Shown here piece by piece: positions 1 through 8,230 of a stretch of DNA of 13,418 bases; the first letter of the stretch is position 1, and every line of letters begins with the position of its first letter. This DNA is from JAWLFI01 sp964626595. GTDB taxonomy: Bacteria > Bacteroidota > Bacteroidia > Chitinophagales > Saprospiraceae. Both the position numbers and the translations under genes were made by a program. Location: the NCBI GenBank assembly GCA_964626595.1, contig CAZVFU010000060.1:1-13418 (forward strand), written 5' to 3'. The notes under the pieces are model-generated. The model made no database searches and was not told the origin of the DNA. It saw nothing but the letters and a program-made list of their open reading frames with translations.

Positions 1-340
1 GAGGCTTTCGATTGTCTTTTATTACTTGATTCTTTTCTACCGGCAATAGGTATTCGGAGAGCGAATAGGATGACCGGCACCCAACCCCTGACTAAAAAAT
101 TGCGGAAGCGCTGCGGCAGGTGGCGCCGAAGGCGTCAGTGCGACGCCCGACTTTGGCGGGTGTCGTACCGAACGCATGTGGAGCCTAGAGCATAGCGCCC
201 CCGTCCGCGAGGAGTGCGGCGCGCTCTCGCGGACGGGGGGCCGCCCAAAACACAAATAAACACTGGAAAGTGAAAATGGATATTCAAAGACACCATCATA
301 GCGCTGGCCATTGAGATAGAATCCGTACTTTTATCCCCCT
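1..340. other. Left-end noncoding region
   Basis: No protein gene is convincing in these 340 bases. The 72-codon open frame on the - strand (255-37) starts with GTG, is rich in Arg, Pro and Ala, and runs straight through the hairpins, so it is most easily explained by the lack of AT-rich stops in GC-rich DNA. The region holds the multi-hairpin block (51-239). A short AT-richer stretch (about 245-340) follows, which should contain the promoter and leader of the peptidase gene. I could not place a promoter box there with confidence. A small CACT-GGAA-AGTG stem-loop sits near 263-274. Confidence 0.55.
51..239 (+). repeat. GC-rich multi-hairpin element (candidate structured RNA or dispersed repeat)
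   Basis: Four inverted repeats follow one another here. They are TATTCG/CGAATA (51-56 with 62-67), TGGCGCC/GGCGTCA (121-127 with 131-137, loop GAA), CGACGCCCG/CGGGTGTCG (141-149 with 157-165) and a perfect 14-bp stem (198-211 with 226-239). The second and third stems each contain one G-T pair. That is a legal G-U wobble if the + strand is transcribed but an A-C mismatch in a - strand transcript, so a + strand RNA keeps the fold better. The block is visibly richer in G and C than its surroundings. No T tract follows the big hairpin on the + strand, so it is not a normal intrinsic terminator. It could be a noncoding RNA, a 5' leader element of the peptidase gene, or a copy of a genome-wide palindromic repeat. 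I do not recognise the family. Confidence 0.5.
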
Positions 341-3316
341 ATGAAGCAAGGTTTAATTCTGAGTCTATGGCTTAGCTGCTGGGTGGGGCTGACATCCGGT
401 CAAACGCCGGCTCCCTCTGAAAGTCAGGAGGTGCATTATCATATTTCGGCGCGCCTGGATACTCAGAGTCATACCCTGTCGACTCAATTGAAAATGGAAT
501 ATATCCATCGAGGAGAGGACACGCTGAACGCCTTGTATTTTCATCTGTGGGCCAATGCCTATCAGGACAGGCATACGACTTTTGCTCAGGAGTTGCTGAA
601 CCGCAACGAGACTCACTTTCACTTTAGTCGGGAGGATGAGCGGGGCGGGTATCAGGAACTCGAGATCCGAACGGAGGCACAGACCCTGGCCATCGAATAC
701 CCTGCGGAACCGGACATCGCACGGATACCGCTGCACCGAGATCTGCTGCCCGGCGACACTTTGACCTTACATATCAGCTATTTATTACGCATACCGCTCA
801 GTTTCTCCCGACTGGGACGCACTGCAGATAGTTATCAATTGACCCAATGGTATCCCAAACCGGCGGTCTATCAAAAGGGGCAATGGATCACTTTTCCCTA
901 TGCTGATCAGGGTGAGTTCTATAGTGAATTTGGAAGTTTTGAGGTGGAGCTGGATGCACCGGCGGATTTTCTGGTGGCTGCCACGGGACAGCCCGATCCC
1001 GCTGTAGAAAAGCGGCTGGTTGAGGTCGCTCAGACTCAGCAGCATTATGTAGCCTACAGAGACAGCCTTCAGCCCGTAGAAAAGCGCCTGATTTGGACCT
1101 ATCAGGCGGAGCGGGTGCATGACTTTGCGCTTTTTTTGGACCGAAATTTTCGCGTCGATCATGAAATTCAAGAGCTAAGTGATGGTCGAGAGGTCGACGT
1201 TTGGGCTTTTTATACCCCCAGACAGGCTAATTTGTGGGAAAACGCGACCCGATATCTCGCCCGGGCCCTGGTGTTTTTCTCTGATGAAATCGGCACCTAC
1301 CCTTACCCACAATTTACGGCTGTAGAAGGTGCTTTATCGTCGGGGGCGGGTATGGAATATCCGATGATTACGGTTATCGGCGAGTCGGAGAATGCCAAGG
1401 AGTTGGACCGCGTGCTGGCCCATGAGCTGGGTCACAATTGGTGGTATGGCATTCTCGCCAGTAATGAGCGATCTGAGCCTTGGATCGATGAGGGACTCAC
1501 TAGTTTCTACGAAAAGTTGTATATGGACAAACAGTACGCCACGCCAACTCTCACCTTAGACCGATACTGGAAAGAAAAGAACTGGACCTTTGAGGATGCG
1601 ATATGCAGTCATCAGTATCGCCAGAAGCGCTGGCAGTCGCCTGGTGCTTCCAGTGAGACTTTTCGGCCGATCAATTATTTTCTAGCTCATTATCACTGGG
1701 CCCCGAAAACCTTTATGCACCTGCGAGACTATGTAGGAGCCGATCAGTTTCGGGCGACCTTTCGCCGCTTTTATGAAACCTATGCCTTTTCTCATATCAG
1801 CGGTGACCTCCTGCAGGGATTCCTGGAAAATGAGTGGTCTGAGAAGCTGGACTGGTTATTTGTACAGGGTGTAGATGAGGGCAAACTCCCTGATTATGAA
1901 CTCCTGCCGCTCACCCCTGAGGGAGATAGCCTCTCGTTTGAAATTCGCAATGCTTCCTCTGTGGCTGCTCCCCTAAGTATTGGCTTTTTCACAAAGGACA
2001 GCCTTCAGATCATAGATTGGATTCCAGGATTTACCGGACGCTACGCCGCCCGGCTACCCGTGCCTGACTCAGCAGAGGCACTCGTTATTAATCCCAAAAA
2101 GAACCTGATCGAATCCGATTTTGGTGATAATATAAAACCATTGGTCCGCTCGACATTCCCTTTTCGAAAATGGAAGATCGGCTTGCTTTCCGGGACTTCT
2201 TCTGAGCATCGAAAATCGATTTTCCTTTCGCCCACTTTTCGGTATAATATCTACGATCAGTTCTCCCTTGGACTTTTGGTACATAACCTAAGCATCCCCA
2301 ATCATTCTTTTCAATATTATGTAACGCCTGCCATCAATCCTTTGAGTGGGGCCTTTTCCACGACCGCCCGGCTCAGGTATAGCGTTCCCTTACTGCGGCA
2401 AACTCATAAATCGCTGCATTTACGATTTGGTGTGGATGGACGGTATCTCCCCTTTGATGAAACGGATGAAGCGGATGAAAAGACGCTTCGCTATTTCCGA
2501 TGGAGTCCTTATCTTCAGTGGGATTACGAGGCGACCCGCTATCGCCATCGCCTTGAGTTTCGCGCCCATCATATTCAACTGGAGGAAGCTCGCCCTGCGC
2601 CTTCGCTTAGCGATGATTACGTCCTTACAGAGCTCTATTACCTAGGCCAATGGACACATCCGCTGCGCAGATATCGCTGGGAGAGCTGGACCACTTTTTT
2701 GCCAGACCACGTTCGATTAGGAGCGAAATTTTCGTTTCGACAAGCCTACCGAGAAAAAGCCTATGTGAGTGCAAGGGTTTATGGGGGTTGGATCCCTGAA
2801 AACCACGGCAGTGTGCCTCAGGAAGCGCGGTTGCAGGCTGGTCGATTCTCGGGTGTCGATGATTTTCGATTTTCGGAGCACTGGATCGGACGCTCTGCTC
2901 CGGCTGGAAGAGGCCTGGCTGGACTACAGAGTTCGCAACGAGAAGGCACCCTCAAATCGCCCTTCCGTCCCGATTTTGATATCTCTTTTTTGAGTACAGC
3001 AGAATTTCGCATTGACGCTCCCTGGAAATGGCTCCCCTTAGCTGTCTATACGGATCTGGGCTATTTGCGCGGAACAGATCCGCTCAGTGGAGACCGCTTG
3101 GACGAGAACTGGATTTTTAGCCCGGGAGTCAGCATAAGCGTTTTTGATCGCAGACTGGAAGTCCATATTCCCTTAAGTTTTTGGGATAGCGATTTCCTTG
3201 ACAGGCACCGACCGTCTCAATATGACTCCTGGTCCTGGCCGGTATATATTCATTTTAGCTTCCAATGGGATATGGATTTATTTTTTGAGCTAGACCGTCG
3301 GCTATTGGCGCCGTAA
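341..3316 (+). CDS. Secreted M1-family zinc metallopeptidase with C-terminal outer-membrane beta-barrel-like region
   Basis: This is probably an exported zinc aminopeptidase of the M1 (gluzincin) family, acting in the periplasm or at the cell surface. Residues 1-20 look like a Sec signal peptide ending in a Ser-Gly before Gln21. The zinc site is complete: HELGH at 361-365, then 18 residues to Glu384 within WIDEG, the expected HExxH-X18-E spacing. The exopeptidase signature appears as GAGMEYP (335-341). Tyr451 is a candidate transition-state tyrosine. After about residue 600 the sequence changes to alternating aromatic/hydrophobic strands with polar turns to the C terminus. This resembles a transmembrane beta-barrel and replaces the helical C-terminal domain of classical M1 enzymes. 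No clear Shine-Dalgarno precedes the ATG, as is normal in Bacteroidota. The gene converges on the DUF2490-like gene with only 20 bp between stops. The peptidase call is firm; the barrel is inferred from pattern only. Confidence 0.9.
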   Translation: MKQGLILSLWLSCWVGLTSGQTPAPSESQEVHYHISARLDTQSHTLSTQLKMEYIHRGEDTLNALYFHLWANAYQDRHTTFAQELLNRNETHFHFSREDERGGYQELEIRTEAQTLAIEYPAEPDIARIPLHRDLLPGDTLTLHISYLLRIPLSFSRLGRTADSYQLTQWYPKPAVYQKGQWITFPYADQGEFYSEFGSFEVELDAPADFLVAATGQPDPAVEKRLVEVAQTQQHYVAYRDSLQPVEKRLIWTYQAERVHDFALFLDRNFRVDHEIQELSDGREVDVWAFYTPRQANLWENATRYLARALVFFSDEIGTYPYPQFTAVEGALSSGAGMEYPMITVIGESENAKELDRVLAHELGHNWWYGILASNERSEPWIDEGLTSFYEKLYMDKQYATPTLTLDRYWKEKNWTFEDAICSHQYRQKRWQSPGASSETFRPINYFLAHYHWAPKTFMHLRDYVGADQFRATFRRFYETYAFSHISGDLLQGFLENEWSEKLDWLFVQGVDEGKLPDYELLPLTPEGDSLSFEIRNASSVAAPLSIGFFTKDSLQIIDWIPGFTGRYAARLPVPDSAEALVINPKKNLIESDFGDNIKPLVRSTFPFRKWKIGLLSGTSSEHRKSIFLSPTFRYNIYDQFSLGLLVHNLSIPNHSFQYYVTPAINPLSGAFSTTARLRYSVPLLRQTHKSLHLRFGVDGRYLPFDETDEADEKTLRYFRWSPYLQWDYEATRYRHRLEFRAHHIQLEEARPAPSLSDDYVLTELYYLGQWTHPLRRYRWESWTTFLPDHVRLGAKFSFRQAYREKAYVSARVYGGWIPENHGSVPQEARLQAGRFSGVDDFRFSEHWIGRSAPAGRGLAGLQSSQREGTLKSPFRPDFDISFLSTAEFRIDAPWKWLPLAVYTDLGYLRGTDPLSGDRLDENWIFSPGVSISVFDRRLEVHIPLSFWDSDFLDRHRPSQYDSWSWPVYIHFSFQWDMDLFFELDRRLLAP

Positions 3317-3336
3317 AATCGAAGTCGTAGCTTGCT

Positions 3337-4140
3337 TTAGAAGCGGACCTCTGGTACTCTTTCATCAATTTTTCTAAAGTCCAAAGACATATAAACATTT
3401 AATCTGGGGATCCAACGCTGTCGAAAGACAGCCCCGTTGTTTAGCTCTTGACCTGTAGTATACATCAAGCCGCCCGAAAATGTAAACTGAGGCGAGTAGA
3501 TATAAGACAGGGTAGGAAAGATACGTAAGTCTTCCAGTGGGCTGTCGATAACCGGCGAGCCGCTTTGCATAATGAGTTCTATATCAGGGCTGAAATACCA
3601 GGTTCCGGGTTGCAATTCGCGAGAATTGAGGGGGATTTTCATCAGAAATTTATACCGATATCGATTTCGATAGATGTATTCATCCCCAGGAAGATTTCGT
3701 CGGCTCCACCTATGCTCAAAACGCAGTCGATGATAGATATTAAACCGTGAAAAAGGCATCACGAAAGTATATTCATGCCAAATTCGGGGCTCCAGGACAA
3801 TGTGTTCAAAATCATCATTTCCAGGGTCAGGAGTAAAATTTAAACGCAGCACTCCACCTACGATAGCCTTAAATTTTTTATTGGGTATCCATTTTAAGCC
3901 ATGGCGGTTATAAATTTGTCCCATTCTACCCAGGAAGGGAGTTCCCTCATACCCCGACCTTCGATAATGAAGTTCTCCATGCCAGAAGAACTTTTCACTT
4001 AAGCGAAATGTTCCGTAGCCCCCCAGCCAAAGCGAAGTCTCCGGATCTTCAAAAACAGAGCTTTCCGGACGCTCCTGAGATTGAAGTTGAGTTGCCCCCA
4101 GAAAGATGGCAAAACCCATAAAGAATAGTATGCGACCCAT
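3337..4140 (-). CDS. DUF2490-like outer-membrane beta-barrel protein
   Basis: This protein of about 267 residues probably sits in the outer membrane. The N terminus is a clear signal peptide (MGRILFF, then a hydrophobic run and a polar c-region ending SQE). The body is a series of short amphipathic strands with many aromatic and arginine residues, for example RFEHRW and YRNRYRYKF, the usual look of the DUF2490 family found across Bacteroidota. The family's function is not known to me. I chose the ATG at 4140, seven bases after the upstream stop. A TTG at 4155 in the same frame would add five residues (including Lys-Lys-Arg) and overlap the upstream gene by 8 bp; both starts give a usable signal peptide. 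It is the last gene of a three-gene operon, so it is probably translationally coupled to its neighbour. Confidence 0.75.
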   Translation of the reverse strand: MGRILFFMGFAIFLGATQLQSQERPESSVFEDPETSLWLGGYGTFRLSEKFFWHGELHYRRSGYEGTPFLGRMGQIYNRHGLKWIPNKKFKAIVGGVLRLNFTPDPGNDDFEHIVLEPRIWHEYTFVMPFSRFNIYHRLRFEHRWSRRNLPGDEYIYRNRYRYKFLMKIPLNSRELQPGTWYFSPDIELIMQSGSPVIDSPLEDLRIFPTLSYIYSPQFTFSGGLMYTTGQELNNGAVFRQRWIPRLNVYMSLDFRKIDERVPEVRF

Positions 4141-4147
4141 GCGTTTC

Positions 4148-5005
4148 TTATTCAAGATGCAGTTCTAATGCCAATAATTCGATGATGCGCCTGGCATCTG
4201 TTTCATCGCGGAGTGCAACTTCCAGTTCGTCGGTATCTTCATCCCGCAATTGCAAAAGCTCTTTGCGTACTTTGGACAAATTTTCCAGTTTCTCCTCCAC
4301 ATTTTTACAGTTGATATACTGAGACAAATCACCAATTACAAATGGGAAAACTACATCCATAAAGCGCTCAAAAATAATTTTTTTTCGGCGCTCATCCATA
4401 TCAGTCATGGTGTAAGGATTAAGGACCTTTCGCGTAAAAGCTTCTTCCAGAAACTCGAGTTCTGAGGCAAAATCTACATAGGCTGGGTATACCTCAAGCA
4501 ATGCATCATAACATTGAATATAATGATCGATTTCCTCTTCCTTCGCAGGCAAAGGCAATGTTTGGTACGTCCGTATTTTTTCGTTGCTCAACTCCAGGAT
4601 GGACTCAGAAACCGATCCGTGATAGCTGTTGAAATCGGGTCGATTATCCGTATTCGTAAACAACATTTTAAGTGTCTGAACCTGAGAAAACAGGATTTGC
4701 TCTTTGGGGATGAGCTGAGAAAGGCTCTCGTACTTCTCTTTTAAATTCTGAATCTGGAGTTCAATTTCAGTTAAATCTTCCTGAATCATTTGAATATGAC
4801 TCTCCATGAACCCGGTATTCGCGCGATCTGTGGATTGTATCAGTAAAATACTATCCATTTTAGATGTATCTATTGCTGCTAAGCCGAACACATCGTTTCT
4901 GGCCTTTAAATCGAAACTCTGGAATGCAAAGTTCGTTGCAAACAACATTAGTGCCAAAACTGCACTCTTCCAGAAGACTCTTCCTTGTCCAATATTTTTA
5001 TCCAT
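4148..5005 (-). CDS. Hypothetical exported or membrane-anchored coiled-coil protein
   Basis: I do not recognise this 285-residue protein. Its N terminus has a charged start (MDKNIGQGR) and a hydrophobic segment at about residues 12-32, consistent with a signal peptide or a single membrane anchor. The rest is strongly helical and acidic. A long heptad-like stretch at roughly 65-100 (rich in Glu, Gln, Leu and Ile) suggests coiled coil, and a second helical bundle closes the C terminus, rich in Glu and Leu. No catalytic motif is visible. I chose the ATG at 5005; an in-frame TTG at 5029 would add eight residues and lies 12 bases after the upstream stop. The gene lies between the MORN-repeat gene (36 bp upstream) and the DUF2490-like gene, so a shared structural or transport role at the cell envelope is an inference from context only. 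Confidence 0.7.
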   Translation of the reverse strand: MDKNIGQGRVFWKSAVLALMLFATNFAFQSFDLKARNDVFGLAAIDTSKMDSILLIQSTDRANTGFMESHIQMIQEDLTEIELQIQNLKEKYESLSQLIPKEQILFSQVQTLKMLFTNTDNRPDFNSYHGSVSESILELSNEKIRTYQTLPLPAKEEEIDHYIQCYDALLEVYPAYVDFASELEFLEEAFTRKVLNPYTMTDMDERRKKIIFERFMDVVFPFVIGDLSQYINCKNVEEKLENLSKVRKELLQLRDEDTDELEVALRDETDARRIIELLALELHLE

Positions 5006-5041
5006 AGCGATATTTTGTTCTATTGACAACTGAAACCGGGC

Positions 5042-5938
5042 TTATTGTCGCAAGGGACTATCATTTTGCCATTGTCCATTGTAAGAGACATTTCCGTATT
5101 CGTTGTATAGCACACCATAACCCGAACGCTTATCATCTTTCCATTCCCCAACATATTTTTGACCTGAGGTCCAAATATACGTTCCCTCGCCTGAGCGCTT
5201 TCCGTTTTCATAAGTTCCTTCGTACACCTCTCCATCAGTCCATTCGAACCGGCCTTTGCCATGGCGGTGATTATCTTCCCATTGCCCTTCGTACATACCT
5301 CCGTCGAGCCAGATGCCAATACCTGTACCGCTTGCTTTTCCTTCTTTTACTGGGCCTAGGTAAACAAAAGAGTTTCCTCTCGGATCCGTCAACTGAAGTA
5401 GCTCTTTTTTCTTCTTCAGAAGAGAGTCCATCTCACTTTTTGACTTTCTCAAACTGTCCGACAGCTTGCGGTTCTTGAGGTTCACTTTTTGCTTAATACT
5501 AAATAAACTATCTAAGAAAGCCGCTTTATCTTCAGCTAAAATAGAATTTACGTCCTTAGAAATCCGCAGTTGCTCACGCGTTTCCGATAGCTCATTTTGA
5601 AGGCTGCTTCGGTTTTGCTGATGTCTGCTTTGCCTATCGCGAAACCCATGAAGGTATCTCATCCGCTTAAAATAAGATGAACTGTCTATAGCCCCCGTGT
5701 TGAGCAAAGAGGAGTATTGATCTTCCAGTTGAGAATATTTACTGCTCATGAGCAGGGTGTCTATTCTTCTCCAGGTCGACAGCTCTCTTTGAGTTTCGGA
5801 GAACTCTTCCACCATTTGCGTCTCATTCTGAAGCTGTAATTCTAACTGTTGCTTCTCTTTGATCTCGCCGTATAAAAAATAGATCAAAAAGAGCATTAGA
5901 GCAAGCAAAACAAAATTGAGAAGAGATGAGAATTTCAT
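5042..5938 (-). CDS. Membrane-anchored coiled-coil protein with C-terminal MORN repeats
   Basis: This 298-residue protein has three parts. Residues 7-23 form one hydrophobic membrane segment. Residues 25 to about 182 are rich in Gln, Glu, Lys, Ser and Leu, with heptad-like spacing typical of coiled coil. Residues 193-295 carry MORN-type repeats (Tyr-x-Gly-x-Trp/Tyr, then Gly-x-Gly), starting at YLG (193), YEG (217), YEG (239), YVG (262) and YNG (286); the first and last are degenerate. With a short N terminus in front of the anchor, the repeats most likely face the periplasm, although an inside orientation cannot be excluded. MORN repeats often mediate protein or membrane contacts, so a scaffold role is plausible; no enzyme domain is visible. 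It is the first gene of the operon reading towards 3337. The start is an ATG preceded by an AT-rich leader without a Shine-Dalgarno. Confidence 0.85.
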   Translation of the reverse strand: MKFSSLLNFVLLALMLFLIYFLYGEIKEKQQLELQLQNETQMVEEFSETQRELSTWRRIDTLLMSSKYSQLEDQYSSLLNTGAIDSSSYFKRMRYLHGFRDRQSRHQQNRSSLQNELSETREQLRISKDVNSILAEDKAAFLDSLFSIKQKVNLKNRKLSDSLRKSKSEMDSLLKKKKELLQLTDPRGNSFVYLGPVKEGKASGTGIGIWLDGGMYEGQWEDNHRHGKGRFEWTDGEVYEGTYENGKRSGEGTYIWTSGQKYVGEWKDDKRSGYGVLYNEYGNVSYNGQWQNDSPLRQ

Positions 5939-5961
5939 TATATCCTGTTCACTTTAATGCC

Positions 5962-5995
5962 CAAATTATAAGGAGTCTTTCGATATAACTCCCAA
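5962..5995 (-). promoter_or_regulatory. Candidate Bacteroidota-type promoter of the MORN operon
   Basis: Reading the - strand, TATAATTTG (5970-5962) resembles the Bacteroidota -7 box TAnnTTTG with one extra base, and TTG (5995-5993) lies 22 bases upstream as a possible -33 element. It is 23 bases before the MORN gene's ATG. A second perfect TAnnTTTG match (TACCTTTG) lies further upstream at about 6046-6039, but without a good -33 partner. Either could be used; this is pattern matching only. Confidence 0.3.
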
Positions 5996-6210
5996 TTTCA
6001 AGATGACAAAACCCTTATAGCGCGGCGTTCCCAACTACAAAGGTAATACGTTTACAACATTCTGAATGGGGATGAGGTCTACACTGGCTATGCATAGCTT
6101 TACGTATGCCCTAAAAAATAGCTAATCAAGTTTTTACACATCGCTTTCAATTGAATATATATTTAAAATTATAGCAAATGGGTTAGATATTCTACGAATG
6201 AATTCATTCC

Positions 6211-6236
6211 GCGATATCTTTATAAGATGATATCGC
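6211..6236. repeat. Inverted repeat GCGATATC...GATATCGC
   Basis: Two perfect 8-base arms are separated by 10 bases, which themselves allow an alternative inner stem (ATCTT/AAGAT). It lies 55 bases downstream of the helicase stop codon. Neither strand has a T tract right after it, so it does not look like a standard intrinsic terminator. It could be a processing or transcript-end stem-loop, or a protein-binding site next to the 14-base palindrome at 6196-6209. Confidence 0.5.
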
Positions 6237-6291
6237 CCCCTTCCTGAAGTAATTGATCACCAGGAGTCTGATTTGCGACCTCTCTTTCTCC

Positions 6292-8196
6292 CTACCCCGC
6301 CATAAACTCCCATGCCGAGCGGTACATCGCTTCGGTCTCGACGCGTTCTAACCACTTTCTATAAAATGAGTCTTGACCCAGAGTGGCCGAGTCGCCAATG
6401 ACGATGAGTTTCTCCCGGGCGCGAGTCAGGGCCACGTTCATTCGACGGTAATCGGTGAGGAATCCAATCTCACCGGTAGCGTTGGAGCGAACTAAACTGA
6501 TGTAAATGATGGTCCGCTCGTTACCCTGAAAGCCGTCGATCGAGTCTACCTTGATGTAAGATTCATACTCAGCCCATTCCGGGTCTTCCACTATTAATTT
6601 TCGAATATGACGGACCTGTTCTCGATAGGGAGTAATAATCCCAATTTTTGGAAAAGGCACTTTAGAGTCCTCAAAATCTTTGCGCAACTGCAGGAAGTGT
6701 TCCCGCAAAATAAAGGCCTCCCCTTCATTATATCGACTGAGGTTCTCCTCATTTATTTTTTCCTCAAAATCACAGCCTGCCGTATCTATAAATTCTACGG
6801 GCGCAGGTTGCTGAATGCTCAGGGTTTTCTGGGCGACTTCAGGTGCTGCCTGCAGACGATCGTTATAAAAATAGGCATTGGAAAACCACATGATATCGGC
6901 GTGCATGCGATACTGTGTATCCAAAAAGAAACTGGGCTTGCCGGCGGTGACCCAGCGCTCCAACATATTGGTGGCCAAACCCAACTTCTCAGCCTCTCGG
7001 GACTTCACAGTTGGGGGCAGCTGATAAGGATCCCCTGCCATAATCCAACGTTGAGAGCGACTCAATGGAATAAATAGGGCAGGGTCCAATCCTTGTCCGG
7101 CCTCGTCGACCACCGTACAATCAAAGTCAGTATCGCGCAAAAGTTTATGATCGGAATTGATGAGCGTGGCGCAGATGACTTGTGCTTCGTCGACCAATCG
7201 GCCGATCAGTCGCCGCTCGAGTTGATTGGCCCATCGCTGGACTTCGCGCGCCTCCCGGTACATCTCTTTTCGCTCATCCCGCTCTTCTCTGCCAAACTGC
7301 CGTTTATATTTCCCGGCTTTATCACGCAAAGCGGCGGCCTCGATTTTCAATTGCTTTATCTTCTTGCTCTCCGACTGCTTGGCTAATTTGCCCTCAATCG
7401 TCAAATCGAGTATCTCATCATTCACACGGCTAATATTTCCGAGTCGAAGGACATTGATGGATCGCGTAGCACCCAGGCGTTCGGTCAGGACATCTACGGC
7501 TGTATTAGAGGCCGCTGTAACGAGAATTTTACTTCCCTGTCTGACCATTTCTAAAATGCCCTGAACCAGGGTGGTAGTTTTACCTGTACCTGGAGGCCCA
7601 TGTAAGACCAGAATATCCTCGAATGTTTTCATCGCACTTACTGCCTCAACTTGTGAAGGATTGAGGTGAGAGCCTTTAATAGATTCCATTATCTCCTGAA
7701 CATCCGGAGACGTATCCGTCAGTAGACGTTCCAGCAAAAATCGATAGCGTCCGCGGGCATCAGCCGCATCGCGAATAGCTCTTTCCATGGCTTTGTACGT
7801 GCGAGCGTCAAAAAGCTGTTCGACGGCTAGCGAATGCCCTACTATCCAGTCGGGATAATCTTCATCATATAAAACGACCTTCATCTGATTATCTCGGACA
7901 TAGTGTAGCACCCCTGACACCTCGCGATCATCATCTTCCTCTTCTACATAGATGCGAACGGGCTGACCAGAGCGAAATTTATGCGACGCTCCGAGGTCCT
8001 TTGTTCGTTCGAGTTCCACATAAGCTTTATCGCCAAAAGTATAGCCATAATCGAGGGGCTTAACCGGGTGCCATGTCCAGCCCTTTTTTCGCCGCTCAAC
8101 CAGGCTGTGTTCCTCTATGATAGCCCGGTGGCGCTCAATATCTTCTTTCTTTTCGACCTCCAAGGCCCGCTGAAGTTGGCGGAGCTTTGAGTCCAT
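6292..8196 (-). CDS. Superfamily 1 DNA/RNA helicase, UPF1/IGHMBP2-like (AAA domain-containing)
   Basis: This 634-residue protein is an ATP-driven SF1B-type nucleic-acid helicase of the IGHMBP2/Upf1 group, presumably cytoplasmic. The motifs run in order: Walker A GPPGTGKTT (200-208), motif II DEAGQ (364-368), motif III GDPYQLPP (388-395), QYRMH (428-432), DGFQG (554-558) and motif VI RRMNVALTRAR (584-594). An N-terminal helical and small beta-rich region (1-190) and a charged helical insert (about 275-335) match the family's 1B/stalk-type insertion. Length is normal for bacterial members. I chose the ATG at 8196 (MDSKLRQLQ) because the family usually starts this way and an AGGGAAG-like stretch lies upstream. 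An in-frame ATG at 8214 is possible. The longer TTG start at 8274 is unlikely because it would read through aconitase's terminator. The physiological role of bacterial members is unclear. Confidence 0.9.
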   Translation of the reverse strand: MDSKLRQLQRALEVEKKEDIERHRAIIEEHSLVERRKKGWTWHPVKPLDYGYTFGDKAYVELERTKDLGASHKFRSGQPVRIYVEEEDDDREVSGVLHYVRDNQMKVVLYDEDYPDWIVGHSLAVEQLFDARTYKAMERAIRDAADARGRYRFLLERLLTDTSPDVQEIMESIKGSHLNPSQVEAVSAMKTFEDILVLHGPPGTGKTTTLVQGILEMVRQGSKILVTAASNTAVDVLTERLGATRSINVLRLGNISRVNDEILDLTIEGKLAKQSESKKIKQLKIEAAALRDKAGKYKRQFGREERDERKEMYREAREVQRWANQLERRLIGRLVDEAQVICATLINSDHKLLRDTDFDCTVVDEAGQGLDPALFIPLSRSQRWIMAGDPYQLPPTVKSREAEKLGLATNMLERWVTAGKPSFFLDTQYRMHADIMWFSNAYFYNDRLQAAPEVAQKTLSIQQPAPVEFIDTAGCDFEEKINEENLSRYNEGEAFILREHFLQLRKDFEDSKVPFPKIGIITPYREQVRHIRKLIVEDPEWAEYESYIKVDSIDGFQGNERTIIYISLVRSNATGEIGFLTDYRRMNVALTRAREKLIVIGDSATLGQDSFYRKWLERVETEAMYRSAWEFMAG

Positions 8197-8230
8197 CTGG
8201 TCAGCTTCCCTCATACATGAATTGTTCTCT

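Larger units (their letters stand above)
5939..6291. other. AT-rich intergenic region with clustered palindromes
   Basis: This gap between the helicase stop and the MORN gene start holds no supported gene. It contains several short perfect palindromes: GCTATGCATAGC (6087-6098), TTCAATTGAA (near 6148-6157), GAATGAATTCATTC (6196-6209) and, one base later, GCGATATC/GATATCGC (6211-6218 with 6229-6236, 10-base loop). The right part is downstream of the helicase gene and may hold its transcription end. The left part should contain the promoter and operators of the MORN operon. No tRNA-like fold was seen. Confidence 0.5.

Noticed and set aside
37..255. 72-codon open frame on the - strand through the left GC-rich block
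   Set aside because: GTG start, Arg/Pro/Ala-rich composition and complete overlap with stable hairpins suggest a chance open frame; no signal peptide or domain pattern.
5003..5029. TTG start for the coiled-coil protein at 5029
   Set aside because: The ATG at 5005 gives a normal charged start followed by the hydrophobic segment, so the rarer TTG is not needed.
5023..5478. 151-codon open frame on the + strand opposite the MORN gene
   Set aside because: It is fully antisense to a protein with clear MORN repeats and has no recognisable domain.
6211..6236. Stem-loop as the helicase's intrinsic terminator
   Set aside because: No T tract follows on the - strand; kept only as an inverted repeat.
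6607..7077. 156-codon open frame on the + strand opposite the helicase
   Set aside because: The other strand carries the conserved helicase motifs II to IV in this stretch, so this is a shadow frame.
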